Under the pieces are notes generated by a model. It ran no database searches. It was not told the DNA's origin and saw only the letters and a list, made by a program, of their open reading frames with translations. Below, in pieces: positions 28,322 to 39,872 of a stretch of 64,000 nt of DNA. The position numbers were made by a program, and so were the translations under genes. Numbering within the stretch: the first letter of the stretch is position 1; every line of letters starts with the position of its first letter. Source of the stretch: Candidatus Nitrotoga sp. CP45 (lineage in GTDB: Bacteria; Pseudomonadota; Gammaproteobacteria; Burkholderiales; Gallionellaceae); contig CAMCFJ010000001.1 in the NCBI GenBank assembly GCA_945874105.1, positions 62,001 through 126,000 of the forward strand, given 5' to 3'.

Positions 28322-29545
28322 ATGAGCGAACTGACACTTATGTGCCCACATTGCGGAAATGTTGTGGAGGGTACCCGCATCGTGTCGGATCGACGAACAG
28401 GCGGTGCCCGTGGGCACTGTTCGCGATGCAGAACTTGGATTCCACTTCAGCTTCCTTCAATTCGCAAGAAGTTGGTGTATTTGGATCAGTCATTCCTGTC
28501 AAACTTATGTCCCCGCGAGGGAAGTCCAGTCGCTGATCCAATCCTAAATCGCCTTTCTTATAAGCTCCAAAGACTGAAAGTACTGAACAAAATTTATCTG
28601 GTCGTTTCAGATGTACATTGCCGTGAGACATCAGCCTATCCTGAGCAATACCTGAAAGAAATGAAGAAACTATGGAAGTTCCAGAATGATCTGGCTGATG
28701 GGAAAATTGCGGCTAATTGGGCCGATGTTTTTGTAGCGCAGCACCGGCGAATGTTTGCAGGTGATGGCTCCGACCCATACCCGGTTGCTGACATCGGGCT
28801 TGATGATCCTCATCGGGTGAATATTGGAATGAGGGTTATGACGACAAATTCCTGGATGCTGCAAAATTATCGAGACTACGCATCGACAGGTAACGAGGTC
28901 AACAATAGGTTTCGAGAAATAATTGATCGCCAAGTCGAGAACATTCCACACTGTCAGGCAGTGCCTGATTGCCTGAACTACGTTCGCATGCTTTGGCGCA
29001 ATGACATTCAGCAAGGGATCACCGCCCGGCAGCAGAAGATCGACTTTTTACTGTCCTTCGAACAGCTCGGAGAATATCCTGATGCGAGACAGCTAGCCTC
29101 TTTGCAGATACCGCACCTACACAACGCGCTTTTTCAGAATATCATTGGCGACGTAACAAGTGGATTAGATGAGACAGCTGTCCTTCAACGATGGTCTGAG
29201 CTATTGAAAAACGATCCGATTGGCCCATGTCCATCTCTGCGAATCCGAACAGCCCTTGAAGCGGAGCTACTCTGGACCCGGTATCAGAAGCAACGACCCA
29301 GCCCAAAGAGATTTAACAGGAACTTTGGCCTGTCTCGCCAAAACGATATTGATCACGTTTCTGCATTTGTGCCTTATGTAAACGCGCTAACGACTGATAT
29401 GGACATGCATAATCTATGTAAGCACAAGGTTGTGGACGATGAGATCAAGCGATTCCCGTGCAAAATATTCTCCGAGAAAAATTACGACGAGTTTGAGGAA
29501 TGGTTGGACGGTTTACTGACAGAACCGAACAGTACGGTGTGCTAG
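28322..29545 (+). CDS. Zinc-ribbon/PIN-like protein of unknown function
   Basis: 407 residues. The N-terminus is a zinc ribbon with Cys8-x2-Cys11 and Cys33-x2-Cys36 (MCPHCG, HCSRCRTW). Next comes KLVYLDQSFLSNLCP, which resembles the first acidic strand of a PIN-like nuclease. Near the C-terminus, SRQNDIDHVSAFVPYVNALTTDMDM resembles the second PIN acidic cluster (D..H..... .. TxD). The middle is helical. I do not recognise a named family; a nuclease role is inferred. The ATG at 28322 is chosen over an upstream TTG at 28286. It directly follows the HigBA pair, so it may be part of the same accessory insertion. Confidence 0.7.
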   Translation: MSELTLMCPHCGNVVEGTRIVSDRRTGGARGHCSRCRTWIPLQLPSIRKKLVYLDQSFLSNLCPREGSPVADPILNRLSYKLQRLKVLNKIYLVVSDVHCRETSAYPEQYLKEMKKLWKFQNDLADGKIAANWADVFVAQHRRMFAGDGSDPYPVADIGLDDPHRVNIGMRVMTTNSWMLQNYRDYASTGNEVNNRFREIIDRQVENIPHCQAVPDCLNYVRMLWRNDIQQGITARQQKIDFLLSFEQLGEYPDARQLASLQIPHLHNALFQNIIGDVTSGLDETAVLQRWSELLKNDPIGPCPSLRIRTALEAELLWTRYQKQRPSPKRFNRNFGLSRQNDIDHVSAFVPYVNALTTDMDMHNLCKHKVVDDEIKRFPCKIFSEKNYDEFEEWLDGLLTEPNSTVC

Positions 29546-29569
29546 GGTAAATAAAATAACAACAGTCTC

Positions 29570-29600
29570 GTAGGTCGGGTTAGCGCAGCGTAAGCCGACG
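29570..29600. repeat. REP-like GTAGGTCGGGTTAGCGCAGC element
   Basis: A 31-bp imperfect palindrome (GTCGG...CCGAC) of the widely dispersed 'gtaggtcgggttagc' type found between genes of many Proteobacteria; single copy in this window, before mutS. Confidence 0.6.
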
Positions 29601-29650
29601 ATTTGCTTTTGCGGGTTGGAGTAATTTGAGTTAAGTCGAAAAATAATTGA

Positions 29651-32287
29651 ATGAAAATAGAACAAGAACAAACTGATAAATCGTTGCCTGGCAGCGTAGA
29701 TGGCTCGAAGCACACCCCCATGATGCAACAATACCTGCGCATCAAGGCCGCTCATCCCGACATGCTGCTTTTCTATCGCATGGGAGATTTTTACGAGCTA
29801 TTCCATGACGATGCAGTGCGCGCTGCCAAGCTGCTCGACATTACGCTCACTCAGCGCGGTGCAACCAATGGCCAGCCGATCAAAATGGCGGGCGTGCCTT
29901 ACCATGCCGCCGAACAATATTTGGCGCGGCTGGTAAAGCTGGGCGAATCAATCGCCATATGCGAACAGATCGGCGATCCCGCCACCAGCAAGGGGCCGGT
30001 GGAGCGCAAGGTGATGCGTATCGTTACCCCTGGCACACTCACTGATTCCGCACTATTGGATGAGAAGAGGGACAGTCTGTTGCTGGCGCTGCATGAGCGC
30101 TCCGGCAAGGTGGGGCTGGCTTGGATGAATCTGGCTTCAGGCAAATTTTTCGTCAGCGAAACTGATGCAAACAATTTGCCAGCCGAACTGGAACGCTTGC
30201 AGATTTCAGAAATCCTGCTGGCCGAAAATGCCATTCAGCCGACACTCGGCAAAGCCGCCATCAAGACACTGCCTGTTTGGAATTTTGATTTGGAAACCGC
30301 ACGGCGCACGCTGTGCCAACAGTTCGCCACGCACGATCTGAGTGGTTTTGGATGTGATAATTTTACGCTAGGCTTGGAAGCGGCGGGCGCGCTGCTCGGC
30401 TATGCCAAGCTTACACAAGGGCAAGGTATCAGCCATGTGCACGCCCTTCAGGTTTATGCCGCCGAGGATTTCGTGCGTATGGATGCCGCCACGCGGCGCA
30501 ATCTGGAAATCACCCAGACCTTGCGCGGCGAGCCTGCTCCCACCCTGCTTTCCTTGCTGGATACCTGCGCCAGCAATATGGGTAGCCGTTTACTTAACCA
30601 CTGGCTGCATCATCCGCTGCGCGAGCGCAACACACTGCGTGCACGGCTGGATGCAGTCGAAAAATTACAGGCAACTGCTTTTCCGCAAGCGGGAGAGGGG
30701 GAGCGGAGCTTCAGCAGCAGGCAGGCGACTTATCAAACTGTGCACGAACAGCTCAAACCCTGTGTAGACGTAGAACGCATCACTGCGCGCATTGCATTGC
30801 GTAGCGCACGTCCGCGCGATTTATCCGGCTTGCGCGACACACTCACGCAACTGCCGCAATTGCATGCAGTATTAACAAGCACCGACGCCTCTAAGCTGAT
30901 AGGCGATCTGGCCGATGCCTTGCAGCCGGATGCCAAACTAATCGCGCTGTTGCAACGTACGCTGCGAGCGGAACCATCGAGCATGCTGCGCGAAGGCGGC
31001 GTTATTGCTGATGGCTATGATGCGGATCTAGATGAGCTGCGTGGCATCCAGACTAATTGTGGCGAATTCCTGCTGCAACTGGAAGCACGCGAACGCGCGC
31101 GCAGCGGCATTGCCACCCTGAAAGTCGAATATAACCGTGTGCATGGTTTTTATATCGAGGTGTCGCTTGTGCAGTCAACCAAAGTGCCGGACGATTACCG
31201 CCGTCGCCAGACCTTGAAAAATGCCGAACGCTATATCACACCGGAACTCAAAGCCTTCGAGGACAAGGCGTTGTCTGCCAATGACCGTGCGCTGGCGCGC
31301 GAAAAACTGCTCTACGAACAATTGCTGGATCAGCTTGCGCCTTACATTTTGCCGTTGCAACGCATTGCCGCCGCCATCGCCGAGCTGGATGTGCTTGCTA
31401 CTTTCGCCGAACGCGCCTCAACATTGAATTTCTGCGCGCCAACATTCAGCGAAGAATCCATATTGCACATCCGTGGTGGGCGTCATCCGGTGGTGGAATC
31501 ACAGGTGGAACAATTCATCGCCAACGACACCAAACTGCACAGCGCGCGCAAGATGTTGCTTATCACCGGCCCAAATATGGGCGGTAAATCCACGTATATG
31601 CGCCAAGTCGCGCTGATTACATTGCTCGCGCACTGTGGTAGCTTCGTTCCGGCAGATGAAGTCGTGCTGGGCGAGATCGACCAGATTTTTACGCGCATCG
31701 GTGCTTCGGATGACCTCGCCAGCGGCCGTTCCACCTTCATGGTAGAGATGACGGAAGCGGCCAACATCCTGCATAACGCGACCGAGAATAGTTTAGTTCT
31801 GGTAGATGAAATCGGACGCGGCACTTCCACCTTCGATGGCTTGGCGCTGGCCTATGCCATCGCCCGTCATTTGCTGGAAGAGAATCGTAGCCACACGCTG
31901 TTCGCCACCCATTATTTTGAATTGACCCGGCTTGCCGATGAGTATTCTCAGCTTGCCAACGTCCATCTCGCCGCCATTGAACACAAGCACAGCATCGTAT
32001 TTTTACACAGCGTAGGCGAAGGTGCGGCTAGTCAGAGCTACGGGCTACAGGTGGCGGCTCTTGCGGGGGTGCCGAGGAGCGTCATAAAAATCGCGCGCAA
32101 GCAATTGCAAACGCTGGAGCAAAACAGCGCAGCACAAAATCCGCAGGGTGATTTGTTCAGCGCTGTGCCAGACTTTCCCGAACTGCCGGAGCACCCGGCA
32201 TTGATCTCGTTGCGTGGCATTGCGCCAGATGAACTTAGCCCGAAGCAAGCGCTGGAAAAGTTGTATCAGTTGAAGAAATTGGTTTAA
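29651..32287 (+). CDS. mutS: DNA mismatch repair protein MutS
   Basis: 878 residues. Domain I begins near [20 protein letters not shown] with the mismatch-wedge motif [10 protein letters not shown]. The clamp and lever domains follow, and the ABC-type ATPase has Walker [17 protein letters not shown] near residue 638, signature [16 protein letters not shown], Walker [17 protein letters not shown] and the H-loop FATHYFELT. It recognises mispairs and recruits MutL. Length is normal. Stands alone between accessory genes and an IS5 remnant. Confidence 0.98.
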   Translation: MKIEQEQTDKSLPGSVDGSKHTPMMQQYLRIKAAHPDMLLFYRMGDFYELFHDDAVRAAKLLDITLTQRGATNGQPIKMAGVPYHAAEQYLARLVKLGESIAICEQIGDPATSKGPVERKVMRIVTPGTLTDSALLDEKRDSLLLALHERSGKVGLAWMNLASGKFFVSETDANNLPAELERLQISEILLAENAIQPTLGKAAIKTLPVWNFDLETARRTLCQQFATHDLSGFGCDNFTLGLEAAGALLGYAKLTQGQGISHVHALQVYAAEDFVRMDAATRRNLEITQTLRGEPAPTLLSLLDTCASNMGSRLLNHWLHHPLRERNTLRARLDAVEKLQATAFPQAGEGERSFSSRQATYQTVHEQLKPCVDVERITARIALRSARPRDLSGLRDTLTQLPQLHAVLTSTDASKLIGDLADALQPDAKLIALLQRTLRAEPSSMLREGGVIADGYDADLDELRGIQTNCGEFLLQLEARERARSGIATLKVEYNRVHGFYIEVSLVQSTKVPDDYRRRQTLKNAERYITPELKAFEDKALSANDRALAREKLLYEQLLDQLAPYILPLQRIAAAIAELDVLATFAERASTLNFCAPTFSEESILHIRGGRHPVVESQVEQFIANDTKLHSARKMLLITGPNMGGKSTYMRQVALITLLAHCGSFVPADEVVLGEIDQIFTRIGASDDLASGRSTFMVEMTEAANILHNATENSLVLVDEIGRGTSTFDGLALAYAIARHLLEENRSHTLFATHYFELTRLADEYSQLANVHLAAIEHKHSIVFLHSVGEGAASQSYGLQVAALAGVPRSVIKIARKQLQTLEQNSAAQNPQGDLFSAVPDFPELPEHPALISLRGIAPDELSPKQALEKLYQLKKLV

Positions 32288-32360
32288 GACTACGCTGAAT
32301 AAGCACCGTATTTCAAAAATTCAAATTACGAAATATGCGTGATTGTGCAAAAAGCCAAAT

Positions 32361-32580
32361 TCAACCCGCAATGATGGTGGCATTGGCAGTCGTGCCCGTC
32401 TTGAGTGTCATGCCGCTGCCTTGAAGTACACGCCTGACGTCGGCAAACAGTTGCTCATTGAGATTGTGTTTTTTCAGCAGGCGATGTTGAGTAACGTTGT
32501 GGCGTCCGGTACGGCTTCATATCCCAAGTTAATACCAGTGAAATGGCGCAAGCTGGTAATGTCATGGAGTGCTTCTTCTT
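32361..32580 (-). pseudogene. IS5-family transposase fragment
   Basis: Read on the minus strand, the sequence gives EALHDITSLRHFTGINLGYE, VPDATTLLN and, after a one-base shift, RLLKKHNLNEQLFADVRRVL and MTLKTGTTANATIIAG then a stop. This is the N-terminal third of an IS5 transposase, with the first catalytic Asp of the family's 'DATII' replaced by Asn. No terminal repeats or other half are left. The remaining gap (32288-32785) shows no other gene. Confidence 0.75.
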
Positions 32581-32785
32581 TTGTGTTTCGCTGCTATCGC
32601 CAGGGTCTGTGTTTTATTGCCGTTACCGGCCATCATCATTGGCTAACTACGGCTATAACGCACGTTTAAGAGATCGGTGGATTTAATTAACGTAGCAACA
32701 AAGTGGAACGTAGTGTTTGCGGTATAACGCGTTACGTTCCAGAAATACTTGTGGTCGAGTTATTGCGGTTTGCACCGGAATCATC

Positions 32786-33592
32786 TTATGTGGAGCTGGA
32801 TTTCAGCCCCTCCGTCAGATGAGGAGCAATGATTTGCAGCATCTGCGCGAATACCTTGGGGTTACCTGCACAAATATTGCCGCTTTCGAGGAAGGTGTCG
32901 TTGCCTTGCATGTCACCCACCAAGCCGCCTGCTTCTGTAATTAGCAAACACCCCGCAGCGATGTCCCAAGGTTTAAGGCCAATTTCAAAGAAACCATCGT
33001 AGCGCCCCGCCGCAGTGTAGGCGAGATCAAGTGCGGCAGAGCCGGGCCGACGCAGGCCGGAGGTCTTTTGCATCATGTCGCGCAAGATGCCCATATAGGC
33101 ATCCAGATGCTCAAACTTGGTGTAAGGAAATCCGGTGCCAATCAGGCAGTCGGCCAGTTCGATGCGCTTGCTTACACGCAGACGACGGTCGTTGATATAA
33201 GCACCGCTGCCACGCGTGGCGGTGAACAAATCATTTTTGGTTGGGTCATATATGACTGCCTGGGTCAATACGCCTTTGTGCTGCAATGCAATGGACACGG
33301 CGTATTGCTGAAAACCATGCAAGAAATTAGTGGTGCCATCGAGCGGGTCGATGATCCAAACAAATTCCGAGTCGCCTTGGGCACCACTCTCTTCTGCTAG
33401 AATTGCATGTTTTGGGTAGGCATCCAGCAAGGTGGTGATGATGGCCTGCTCGGCCGCGCGATCTACCTCGCTGACATAATCCGAGTGAGATTTTTTGGTG
33501 ACGGTGAGGTGGTCGAGATTATTGGCAGCACGATGAATCAAGTTGCCGGCGCGACGCGCGGCTTTCACCGCGATGGTGAGCATGGGATGCAT
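32786..33592 (-). CDS. suhB: Inositol monophosphatase family protein SuhB
   Basis: 268 residues with the metal-binding lithium-sensitive phosphatase motifs: [35 protein letters not shown] and the C-terminal [17 protein letters not shown]. In Proteobacteria SuhB also assists rRNA antitermination and 30S assembly through contacts with NusA and RNA polymerase. Divergent from trmJ with only 14 bp between starts, so the two promoters overlap the opposing coding regions. Confidence 0.96.
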   Translation of the reverse strand: MHPMLTIAVKAARRAGNLIHRAANNLDHLTVTKKSHSDYVSEVDRAAEQAIITTLLDAYPKHAILAEESGAQGDSEFVWIIDPLDGTTNFLHGFQQYAVSIALQHKGVLTQAVIYDPTKNDLFTATRGSGAYINDRRLRVSKRIELADCLIGTGFPYTKFEHLDAYMGILRDMMQKTSGLRRPGSAALDLAYTAAGRYDGFFEIGLKPWDIAAGCLLITEAGGLVGDMQGNDTFLESGNICAGNPKVFAQMLQIIAPHLTEGLKSSST

Positions 33593-33606
33593 AACGAACC
33601 TTTTTA

Positions 33607-34422
33607 ATGAGCAGTCGGATTGTTCCGAAGGCGTATTTTAGTGTGAATTGTACTTTGGATAAACCAGAGATTTTAAATAATGTACGTGTGGTGCTTAGTC
33701 ATACCACTCATCCAGGCAACATTGGCGCGGCTGCGCGCGCGATGAAGACCATGGGGCTGCAGAATCTGTATTTGATTAATCCGCAGCGTTTTCCTGACCA
33801 GCAGGCGGATGCGATGGCTGCCAGCGCGGCAGATGTGCTGCAAAACGCAGTCGTGTGTGGCTCGCTGGATGAGGCGTTGCAAGGCGCGGTTCTGGTGGCG
33901 GGAATGTCGGCACGGGTGCGCTACATTTCGCAAGAAGTGCTCACCCCGCGCGCAGCAATGCCGCTAATGGTGCAGCAGGCAATGCAGCAACCTGTGGCGC
34001 TTCTGTTTGGTACCGAAATGTCCGGTTTGACCAATGATGAGATGGCGCGCTGTCACTTCATGGTGCGCATCCCTGCCAGCCCGTCGTATACGTCGCTTAA
34101 TCTGGCGGCCGCAGTGCAACTGATATGCTATGAGCTGCGCCTGGCTGCAGGGCAGGGGGAATATGCTCCGCTCGAAATTCATCCGGCAACGGCGGAACAG
34201 ATAGAAAGATTTTTCCGGCACTTGGAAGACACGCTTACCGAAATTGGTTTTTTACGGGATAAGCAATCGACCAAGCTCATGCAAAAGTTGCGCCGTTTGT
34301 ATGCACGTGCACGGCTGGAGCATGAGGAAGTAAATATTCTGCGCGGTATTTTGACTGTCACGACTGAGTACAATGCACAGCAAAAACTCGACAATCAAAA
34401 CGAAAAAATATTGAGTGAGTAA
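33607..34422 (+). CDS. trmJ: tRNA (cytidine/uridine-32-2'-O)-methyltransferase TrmJ
   Basis: A SPOUT-fold methyltransferase that modifies position 32 in the tRNA anticodon loop. Diagnostic are [20 protein letters not shown] (motif 1), [15 protein letters not shown] (motif 2) and [19 protein letters not shown] (motif 3, knot). The C-terminal ~80 residues are the helical TrmJ extension. As annotated from ATG 33607 the protein has about 24 more N-terminal residues than usual; a GTG at 33643 would give a more standard length. Precedes cysE by 14 bp. Confidence 0.94.
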   Translation: MSSRIVPKAYFSVNCTLDKPEILNNVRVVLSHTTHPGNIGAAARAMKTMGLQNLYLINPQRFPDQQADAMAASAADVLQNAVVCGSLDEALQGAVLVAGMSARVRYISQEVLTPRAAMPLMVQQAMQQPVALLFGTEMSGLTNDEMARCHFMVRIPASPSYTSLNLAAAVQLICYELRLAAGQGEYAPLEIHPATAEQIERFFRHLEDTLTEIGFLRDKQSTKLMQKLRRLYARARLEHEEVNILRGILTVTTEYNAQQKLDNQNEKILSE

Positions 34423-34436
34423 ATTTAGGTGCCCTG

Positions 34437-35165
34437 ATGTTTCAAACTATTAAAGAAGATATAGACAGCGTCTTTGCGCGCGATCCAGCGGCGCGCAGTG
34501 TGTTTGAGGTAATAACCTGCTACCCCGGATTCCATGCGCGTTTGGTGCATCGCATCGCGCATTGGCTATGGTATGCAAAGCTGAAATGGCTGGCACGGTT
34601 TCTGTCGCACCTGGGCCGTTTTTTTACCGGCATCGAGATCCATCCGGGGGCAACCATCGGGCGACGGTTTTTCATTGATCACGGGATGGGTGTGGTAATC
34701 GGTGAAACCGCCGAGATCGGTGATGATTGCACTTTGTATCACGGCGTAACGCTGGGCGGGACTTCATGGAAAGAGGGAAAGCGCCATCCGACGTTAGGTA
34801 ATAGTGTCGTGATTGGGGCCGGCGCCAAAATTCTGGGCCCAATTACCATCGGCGATGGCGCCAAGATAGGCTCCAATGCCGTGGTGGTGAAGAATGTGCC
34901 GGCGGGAGCAACGGCTGCCGGGATACCGGCGCGCATCCTTGACGAGGCTTCAAAGAAGCCCGGTTTCAATGCTTATGGCATCAGCAATGACCAGAATGAT
35001 CCGCTGGCTCAAGCTATTCACGGCTTGCTGGGACATGGCATGGTGGTAGACAAACGCATCGAGCTTATTCTGGAACAACTGGAAAAAATGGGCGTGAACA
35101 TCGAAGAAGAACGCGCCACCGCCGACAAGTTTGATCCTAATTACCTGAATAGAATTGTTGACTAA
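34437..35165 (+). CDS. cysE: Serine O-acetyltransferase CysE (EpsC type)
   Basis: Transfers acetyl from acetyl-CoA to L-serine, the first step of cysteine synthesis, and so feeds the desulfurases encoded downstream. 242 residues with the SATase N-terminal helical part ([20 protein letters not shown]) and left-handed beta-helix hexapeptide repeats ([60 protein letters not shown]). Tail of about 60 residues is longer than in short EpsC forms. Lies just before iscR. Confidence 0.95.
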   Translation: MFQTIKEDIDSVFARDPAARSVFEVITCYPGFHARLVHRIAHWLWYAKLKWLARFLSHLGRFFTGIEIHPGATIGRRFFIDHGMGVVIGETAEIGDDCTLYHGVTLGGTSWKEGKRHPTLGNSVVIGAGAKILGPITIGDGAKIGSNAVVVKNVPAGATAAGIPARILDEASKKPGFNAYGISNDQNDPLAQAIHGLLGHGMVVDKRIELILEQLEKMGVNIEEERATADKFDPNYLNRIVD

Positions 35166-35420
35166 AGGGCGCCCTGAAGTTATTAGTTGACTAAATAAGT
35201 TGGGTATTTTATTATCGCACCTGAGAGTTTTCATAAATTCAATTAGCGTGAAGAGCGCGCAGAATGGAATGGTAATGAAGCTCGAGAGTGTTCTACATAA
35301 CTGCCTTGAAGACACGTTATGAAGGCACAGCTATCTATAAAATATAAGAGCTAGTTCACGTCGGCATGTATATACGGATAAAAATGCTGATCTTGTGCGA
35401 TGTAAACCCAGGGAGAAATC
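35166..35420 (+). promoter_or_regulatory. Presumed promoter region of the iscR-suf operon
   Basis: 255 bp without a gene. A/T-rich stretches near 35330-35350 (tataaaatataag) could contain a -10 element. I could not find a convincing IscR type 1 or type 2 site by eye. GGGAGAAATC at 35410-35419 is the ribosome site for iscR. Confidence 0.4.
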
Positions 35421-35894
35421 ATGCGACTGACCACTAAAGGACGTTTTGCCGTGATGGCAATGGCTGATCTGGCGTTGCATGGCGGAAGCGGGCCGATAAC
35501 ATTGTCCAGCATTAGTGAGCGCCAAAAAATTTCACAGTCTTACCTTGAGCAGTTGTTTGGCAAGTTGCGTAAGCGCAATATCGTGGTAGCGGTGCGCGGC
35601 CCGGGCGGTGGTTATTATCTGGCGCGTCCAAGCGCACAAATCTCGGTCGCCGACATTGTCGTTGCGGTAGATGAGTCAGTGGATGCTACCCGGTGTGGTG
35701 GAAAGGCTAATTGCCATGACGAAAAACAATGCATTACCCATGATTTATGGATGGGGCTGAACGAAGCTTTGTATGGCTATATGGCGGGGGTAAGTTTGCA
35801 GCAATTAGTTGACGATGCGGCCAAGCCCAAGTCTGACGTCAAGACGGTAAGCGTCAGCAAACATGTTGTTAAACAGATGCTTGTTCCGGTGTGA
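35421..35894 (+). CDS. iscR: Fe-S cluster sensing regulator IscR (Rrf2 family)
   Basis: 157 residues. The N-terminal winged helix (MRLTTKGRFAVMAMADLALH, SQSYLEQLFGKLRKRNIV, RGPGGGYYLA) is followed by the three cluster ligands Cys92, Cys98 and Cys104, spaced as in E. coli IscR. With a [2Fe-2S] cluster it represses its own operon, and the apo form activates SUF-type genes. Here it heads an operon of SUF genes rather than iscSUA-hscBA, so feedback on SUF expression is likely. Confidence 0.95.
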   Translation: MRLTTKGRFAVMAMADLALHGGSGPITLSSISERQKISQSYLEQLFGKLRKRNIVVAVRGPGGGYYLARPSAQISVADIVVAVDESVDATRCGGKANCHDEKQCITHDLWMGLNEALYGYMAGVSLQQLVDDAAKPKSDVKTVSVSKHVVKQMLVPV

Positions 35895-35927
35895 TTCAGG
35901 CCTAAAATTTTATCAGGAGTTTAAATA

Positions 35928-36290
35928 ATGGCGATTACATTAACTGAAAGTGCAGCAAAACAGATCCGGACGCAACTCGCAAAGCGTGGGAAAGGCCTTG
36001 CTCTTCGCGTCGGCGTCAAAAAAGTGGGCTGCTCCGGCTATGCATACACCTATGATTATGCAGATGAAGTGCTGGCAGAAGATCACATGTTCGAAGCGCA
36101 TAACGCCAAGGTTGTGTTTAATGATTCGACCTTGTCATTTATTAACGGCTCGCGTTTGGATTTCGTGACTGACGGGCTTAAGCAGATGTTTAAATTTGAC
36201 AACCCCAATGTCGGCAGCATGTGCGGCTGTGGTGAGAGCTTCAATCTGTCGGGTGAGGCGGCAAAGTCCTTGGCTCAAAATACACAGTAA
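35928..36290 (+). CDS. Iron-sulfur cluster assembly protein, IscA/SufA family
   Basis: 120 residues of the HesB/IscA A-type carrier family. The three conserved ligands are Cys35 (VGCSGYAYTYDYAD), Cys99 and Cys101 (MCGCGESF). It accepts clusters from the SufBCD scaffold and passes them to targets. Its place between iscR and sufB favours a SufA role, though sequence alone cannot separate IscA from SufA. TCAGGAG precedes the ATG. Confidence 0.93.
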   Translation: MAITLTESAAKQIRTQLAKRGKGLALRVGVKKVGCSGYAYTYDYADEVLAEDHMFEAHNAKVVFNDSTLSFINGSRLDFVTDGLKQMFKFDNPNVGSMCGCGESFNLSGEAAKSLAQNTQ

Positions 36291-36340
36291 ACGAACAAAC
36301 TTTTTTTCTTCGATATTGATGATTTCTCGGAGGTAACACA

Positions 36341-37777
36341 ATGAGTGCAACGCTGCAAAACCTCGTCAACCAGCCATACAAGCATGGTTTTGTCACTAGC
36401 ATTGAGTCTGATGTCGCGCCGAAGGGATTGAATGAAGATACCATCCGGATGATTTCGGCCAAAAAAAAAGAGCCGGAGTGGCTGCTTGATTTCCGGCTCA
36501 AATCCTACGCGGCTTGGCTCAAGATGGAAGAGCCTGCGTGGCCAAATGTTCATTATCCGAAGATCGATTTCCAGGCGATCAGCTATTACGCTGCGCCCAA
36601 GCAAAAGCCGAAATTGAAAAGCATGGATGAGGTCGATCCTGAATTGTTACGCACGTTCGAGAAGCTTGGCGTGCCGTTACATGAGCGCATGGCGCTTGCT
36701 GGCGTAGCGGTTGATGTCATTTTTGACAGCGTATCAGTGACGACTACTTACAAGCATAAACTTGCCGAGGTTGGCATCATTTTCTGTTCAATGTCGGAGG
36801 CTGTGCTTGAACATCCCGAGCTGGTGCAGAAATATCTCGGTACCGTGATACCGCCCAGCGATAATTTTTATGCCGCGCTCAACTCGGCGGTATTTACCGA
36901 CGGCTCGTTCTGCTACATCCCCAAGGGCGTCAAATGCCCGATGGATTTATCGACCTATTTCCGCATCAACACTGAGGAATCAGGTCAGTTCGAGCGCACG
37001 ATGATCATTGCCGAGGAAGGGTCTTCGGTTTCTTACCTTGAAGGCTGTACCGCGCCTGCGTTTAGCAGCAACCAGCTGCATGCGGCGGTAGTGGAGCTTG
37101 TAGCACTCGATAACGCCGACATCAAATATTCAACAGTGCAGAATTGGTATGCGGGTGACGAGAACGGCATCGGTGGCATATACAATTTCGTGACCAAGCG
37201 CGGCTTGGCCAAAGGCGTTAATTCGCGCATTTCGTGGACCCAGGTTGAAACCGGCTCGGCCATCACGTGGAAGTATCCTTCATGTGTGCTGCTGGGCGAT
37301 AATTCGGTCGGTGAATTTTATTCCGTTGCGGTCACCAACCATTATCAGCAAGCCGATACGGGCACCAAAATGATCCACATCGGAAAAAACACGCGCAGCA
37401 CCATAGTCAGCAAAGGTATCTCGGCTGGCCACTCCAACAACAGTTACCGCGGCCTGGTCAAAATTGCGCCGAGCGCCACGGGCGCACGCAATTATTCGCA
37501 ATGTGATTCGATGTTGGTTGGCCACCAGTCCGGCGCCCACACCTTTCCTTATATCCAGGTAGCCAACAACTGTTCCCAGGTTGAACACGAAGCATCGACC
37601 TCGAAGATCGGTGAGGATCAGCTGTTCTACTTTGCACAACGCGGCATCAACGCAGAAGCCGCAGTATCAATGATTATCAATGGATTCTGCAAAGACGTAT
37701 TTCAGCAATTACCAATGGAGTTTGCGGTCGAAGCAACCGCACTGCTCAGTTTCAAACTAGAAGGGAGCGTTGGATGA
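36341..37777 (+). CDS. sufB: Fe-S cluster assembly scaffold subunit SufB
   Basis: 478 residues. Beta-helix core with [60 protein letters not shown] and the C-terminal [20 protein letters not shown]. With SufC and SufD it forms the SufBC2D scaffold on which clusters are built. The ATG follows TCGGAGG at good spacing, and its stop overlaps sufC by 4 bp. Confidence 0.97.
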   Translation: MSATLQNLVNQPYKHGFVTSIESDVAPKGLNEDTIRMISAKKKEPEWLLDFRLKSYAAWLKMEEPAWPNVHYPKIDFQAISYYAAPKQKPKLKSMDEVDPELLRTFEKLGVPLHERMALAGVAVDVIFDSVSVTTTYKHKLAEVGIIFCSMSEAVLEHPELVQKYLGTVIPPSDNFYAALNSAVFTDGSFCYIPKGVKCPMDLSTYFRINTEESGQFERTMIIAEEGSSVSYLEGCTAPAFSSNQLHAAVVELVALDNADIKYSTVQNWYAGDENGIGGIYNFVTKRGLAKGVNSRISWTQVETGSAITWKYPSCVLLGDNSVGEFYSVAVTNHYQQADTGTKMIHIGKNTRSTIVSKGISAGHSNNSYRGLVKIAPSATGARNYSQCDSMLVGHQSGAHTFPYIQVANNCSQVEHEASTSKIGEDQLFYFAQRGINAEAAVSMIINGFCKDVFQQLPMEFAVEATALLSFKLEGSVG

Positions 37778-38568
37778 TTTACCAGGACAGCAAGATTTTG
37801 CTCGAAGTGCGCGGACTATGCGCAAACGTGAGTGGTACCGAAATTTTAAAAGGATTGGACTTGACCGTAAGAAGTGGTGAAATACACGCCATCATGGGGC
37901 CAAACGGCTCGGGCAAGAGCACGTTCTCCAAGATACTCGCGGGCCATTCGGCTTATGAAGTCACGGGCGGTACCGTAATGTTCGAAGGTCAGAACTTGCT
38001 CGACCTTGCCCCCGAAGAGCGCGCACGTGCCGGTGTATTCCTCGCATTTCAGTATCCGATTGAGATACCCGGCGTCGGCAATAGCCAGTTCCTGCGCCTT
38101 ACTTACAATACCGTTCAGACGCATCGCGGCAAAGAAGAGCTCGACCCGCTCGAGTTTGATGACTATGTGCGCGAGAAGATGAAATTGCTCGAAATGAGTC
38201 CTGATTTTCTGGAGCGCAGCGTTAACGAAGGCTTCTCCGGTGGCGAAAAAAAGCGCAACGAAATATTGCAAATGGCGATGCTGGACCCACGACTGGCGAT
38301 TCTGGATGAGACCGATTCCGGCCTCGACATTGACGCGCTCAGGATCGTCGCCAGCGGCGTCAACCAGCTTGCCAACAAAGATAATGCTATCGTGCTGGTA
38401 ACGCACTATCAGCGTTTGCTGAACTATATCGTGCCTGATTACGTACATGTGATGGAAGCAGGTCGCATCATCAAGACGGGCGGCAAGGAACTTGCATTAG
38501 AGCTCGAATCACGTGGCTACGACTGGGTCGGAGCCGAGAACAAGGCTGCAGCGAGGGCGACGGCATGA
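37774..38568 (+). CDS. sufC: Fe-S cluster assembly ATPase SufC
   Basis: 264 residues. ABC ATPase with Walker [10 protein letters not shown], the SUF-specific signature [15 protein letters not shown], Walker [17 protein letters not shown] and the H-motif [13 protein letters not shown]. It drives conformational change of SufB-SufD. Overlaps both neighbours by 4 bp, implying coupled translation of the complex subunits. Confidence 0.97.
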   Translation: MIYQDSKILLEVRGLCANVSGTEILKGLDLTVRSGEIHAIMGPNGSGKSTFSKILAGHSAYEVTGGTVMFEGQNLLDLAPEERARAGVFLAFQYPIEIPGVGNSQFLRLTYNTVQTHRGKEELDPLEFDDYVREKMKLLEMSPDFLERSVNEGFSGGEKKRNEILQMAMLDPRLAILDETDSGLDIDALRIVASGVNQLANKDNAIVLVTHYQRLLNYIVPDYVHVMEAGRIIKTGGKELALELESRGYDWVGAENKAAARATA

Positions 38569-39872
38569 GTGCATCCGGCACTATGAATGCGGGTTACCTG
38601 GAAACCCTGCTGGCAGGGCAGCCACACTTGCCCGCAAGTCCGTTGGCATGGCTCAATGCGCTACGCGCGGAGGCGGTCGACCGCGTCGGTGTTCTGACGG
38701 TACCCACCCAGCGCGACGAGGAATGGCGCTTCACCGATATTTCGCAGCTCACCAAGATGTCATTCCATCCGGTGCGCACAACCATCAGCCTCCAGGTCGC
38801 AGACATAGAGCGCTTTTATATTGAAGAAGCGACTACCCGACTGGTGTTCGTCGATGGTGTCTATGCCCCGCAGCTGTCTAGCGGCATTACGGACAATGGC
38901 GTAGCGGTGGTCAATCTGGAAGCCGGATTTGCCGCGCACGCAGCCGCCATCGAGCCATACCTGGGTCGCCTCACAGAATTCAGCGACAATGTATTTGCTG
39001 CCCTTAATACTGCATTTCTGCATGACGCGGCATTGATCGTCGTGCCACGCGACACTTCAGTTGCGGTGCCGGTACATCTGCTATTCATTGCGACGCAAAA
39101 GGATGTCGTAAGCTACCCGCGTTGTCTGTTGCTGGCCGGATCCGGTAGCGCAGTGACAGTGGTTGAGGATTATGTTTCATTGCAGGAAGACGCCTATTTC
39201 ACCAATGCAGTGACCGAAATCGCGTTGGTCGATAATGCGCGCGTCAACCATATCCGGGTGCAGCGTGAAGGCGCGAAGGCGTTTCATATTGCAAATTGCG
39301 CGGTAACAGTCGCACGCGCCAGTAATTATCAGTCGGTGAGTGTCGCGTTCGGCGCTCGCATTTCGCGTTATAACCTGAATGTGCAGTTAGCCGAGGAGGC
39401 CGAATGTGCGGTTGATGGGTTGGCACTAATCGCAGGGCGTCAGTTGGCTGATACGCACACCTGCATCGACCATGCGATGCCGAACGCCGTAAGTCGTCAG
39501 ATGCACAAATGTATCGTCGGCGGCAGCGCGCATGCTGTATTCAACGGCAAAATCAAGGTACGTCAAGGTGCACAACGTACCGACTCCAGGCAGTCCAGTC
39601 GCAACCTGCTATTGACCGGCAAAGCCCACGTCGATACCAAGCCGCAACTTGAAATTTTCGCCGACGACGTAAAGTGCACACATGGCGCGACCATAGGCCA
39701 GCTCGACAACGAGGAAGTGTTTTATTTGCAGAGTCGCGGGTTGTCCGAAACAGCAGCGCGTAACATGCTTACTTATGCATTCGGGGCCGAAATCATCGAA
39801 CGTATGCCCATTTCATCCCTCAAACTCCAGCTTGAACAAACCGTACTCGAACAGACCACAGTCCAGCCATGA
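38565..39872 (+). CDS. sufD: Fe-S cluster assembly subunit SufD
   Basis: 435 residues. Less conserved N-terminal helical part ([15 protein letters not shown] is the family hallmark), then the SufB-like beta-helix and the ending [33 protein letters not shown]-type motif with the conserved His. Structural partner of SufB in the scaffold. Overlaps sufC and sufS by 4 bp each. Confidence 0.96.
   Translation: MSASGTMNAGYLETLLAGQPHLPASPLAWLNALRAEAVDRVGVLTVPTQRDEEWRFTDISQLTKMSFHPVRTTISLQVADIERFYIEEATTRLVFVDGVYAPQLSSGITDNGVAVVNLEAGFAAHAAAIEPYLGRLTEFSDNVFAALNTAFLHDAALIVVPRDTSVAVPVHLLFIATQKDVVSYPRCLLLAGSGSAVTVVEDYVSLQEDAYFTNAVTEIALVDNARVNHIRVQREGAKAFHIANCAVTVARASNYQSVSVAFGARISRYNLNVQLAEEAECAVDGLALIAGRQLADTHTCIDHAMPNAVSRQMHKCIVGGSAHAVFNGKIKVRQGAQRTDSRQSSRNLLLTGKAHVDTKPQLEIFADDVKCTHGATIGQLDNEEVFYLQSRGLSETAARNMLTYAFGAEIIERMPISSLKLQLEQTVLEQTTVQP

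Noticed and set aside
32717-32944. 75-codon plus-strand frame at the 3' end of suhB
   Set aside because: Mostly antisense to suhB, with no supporting signal.
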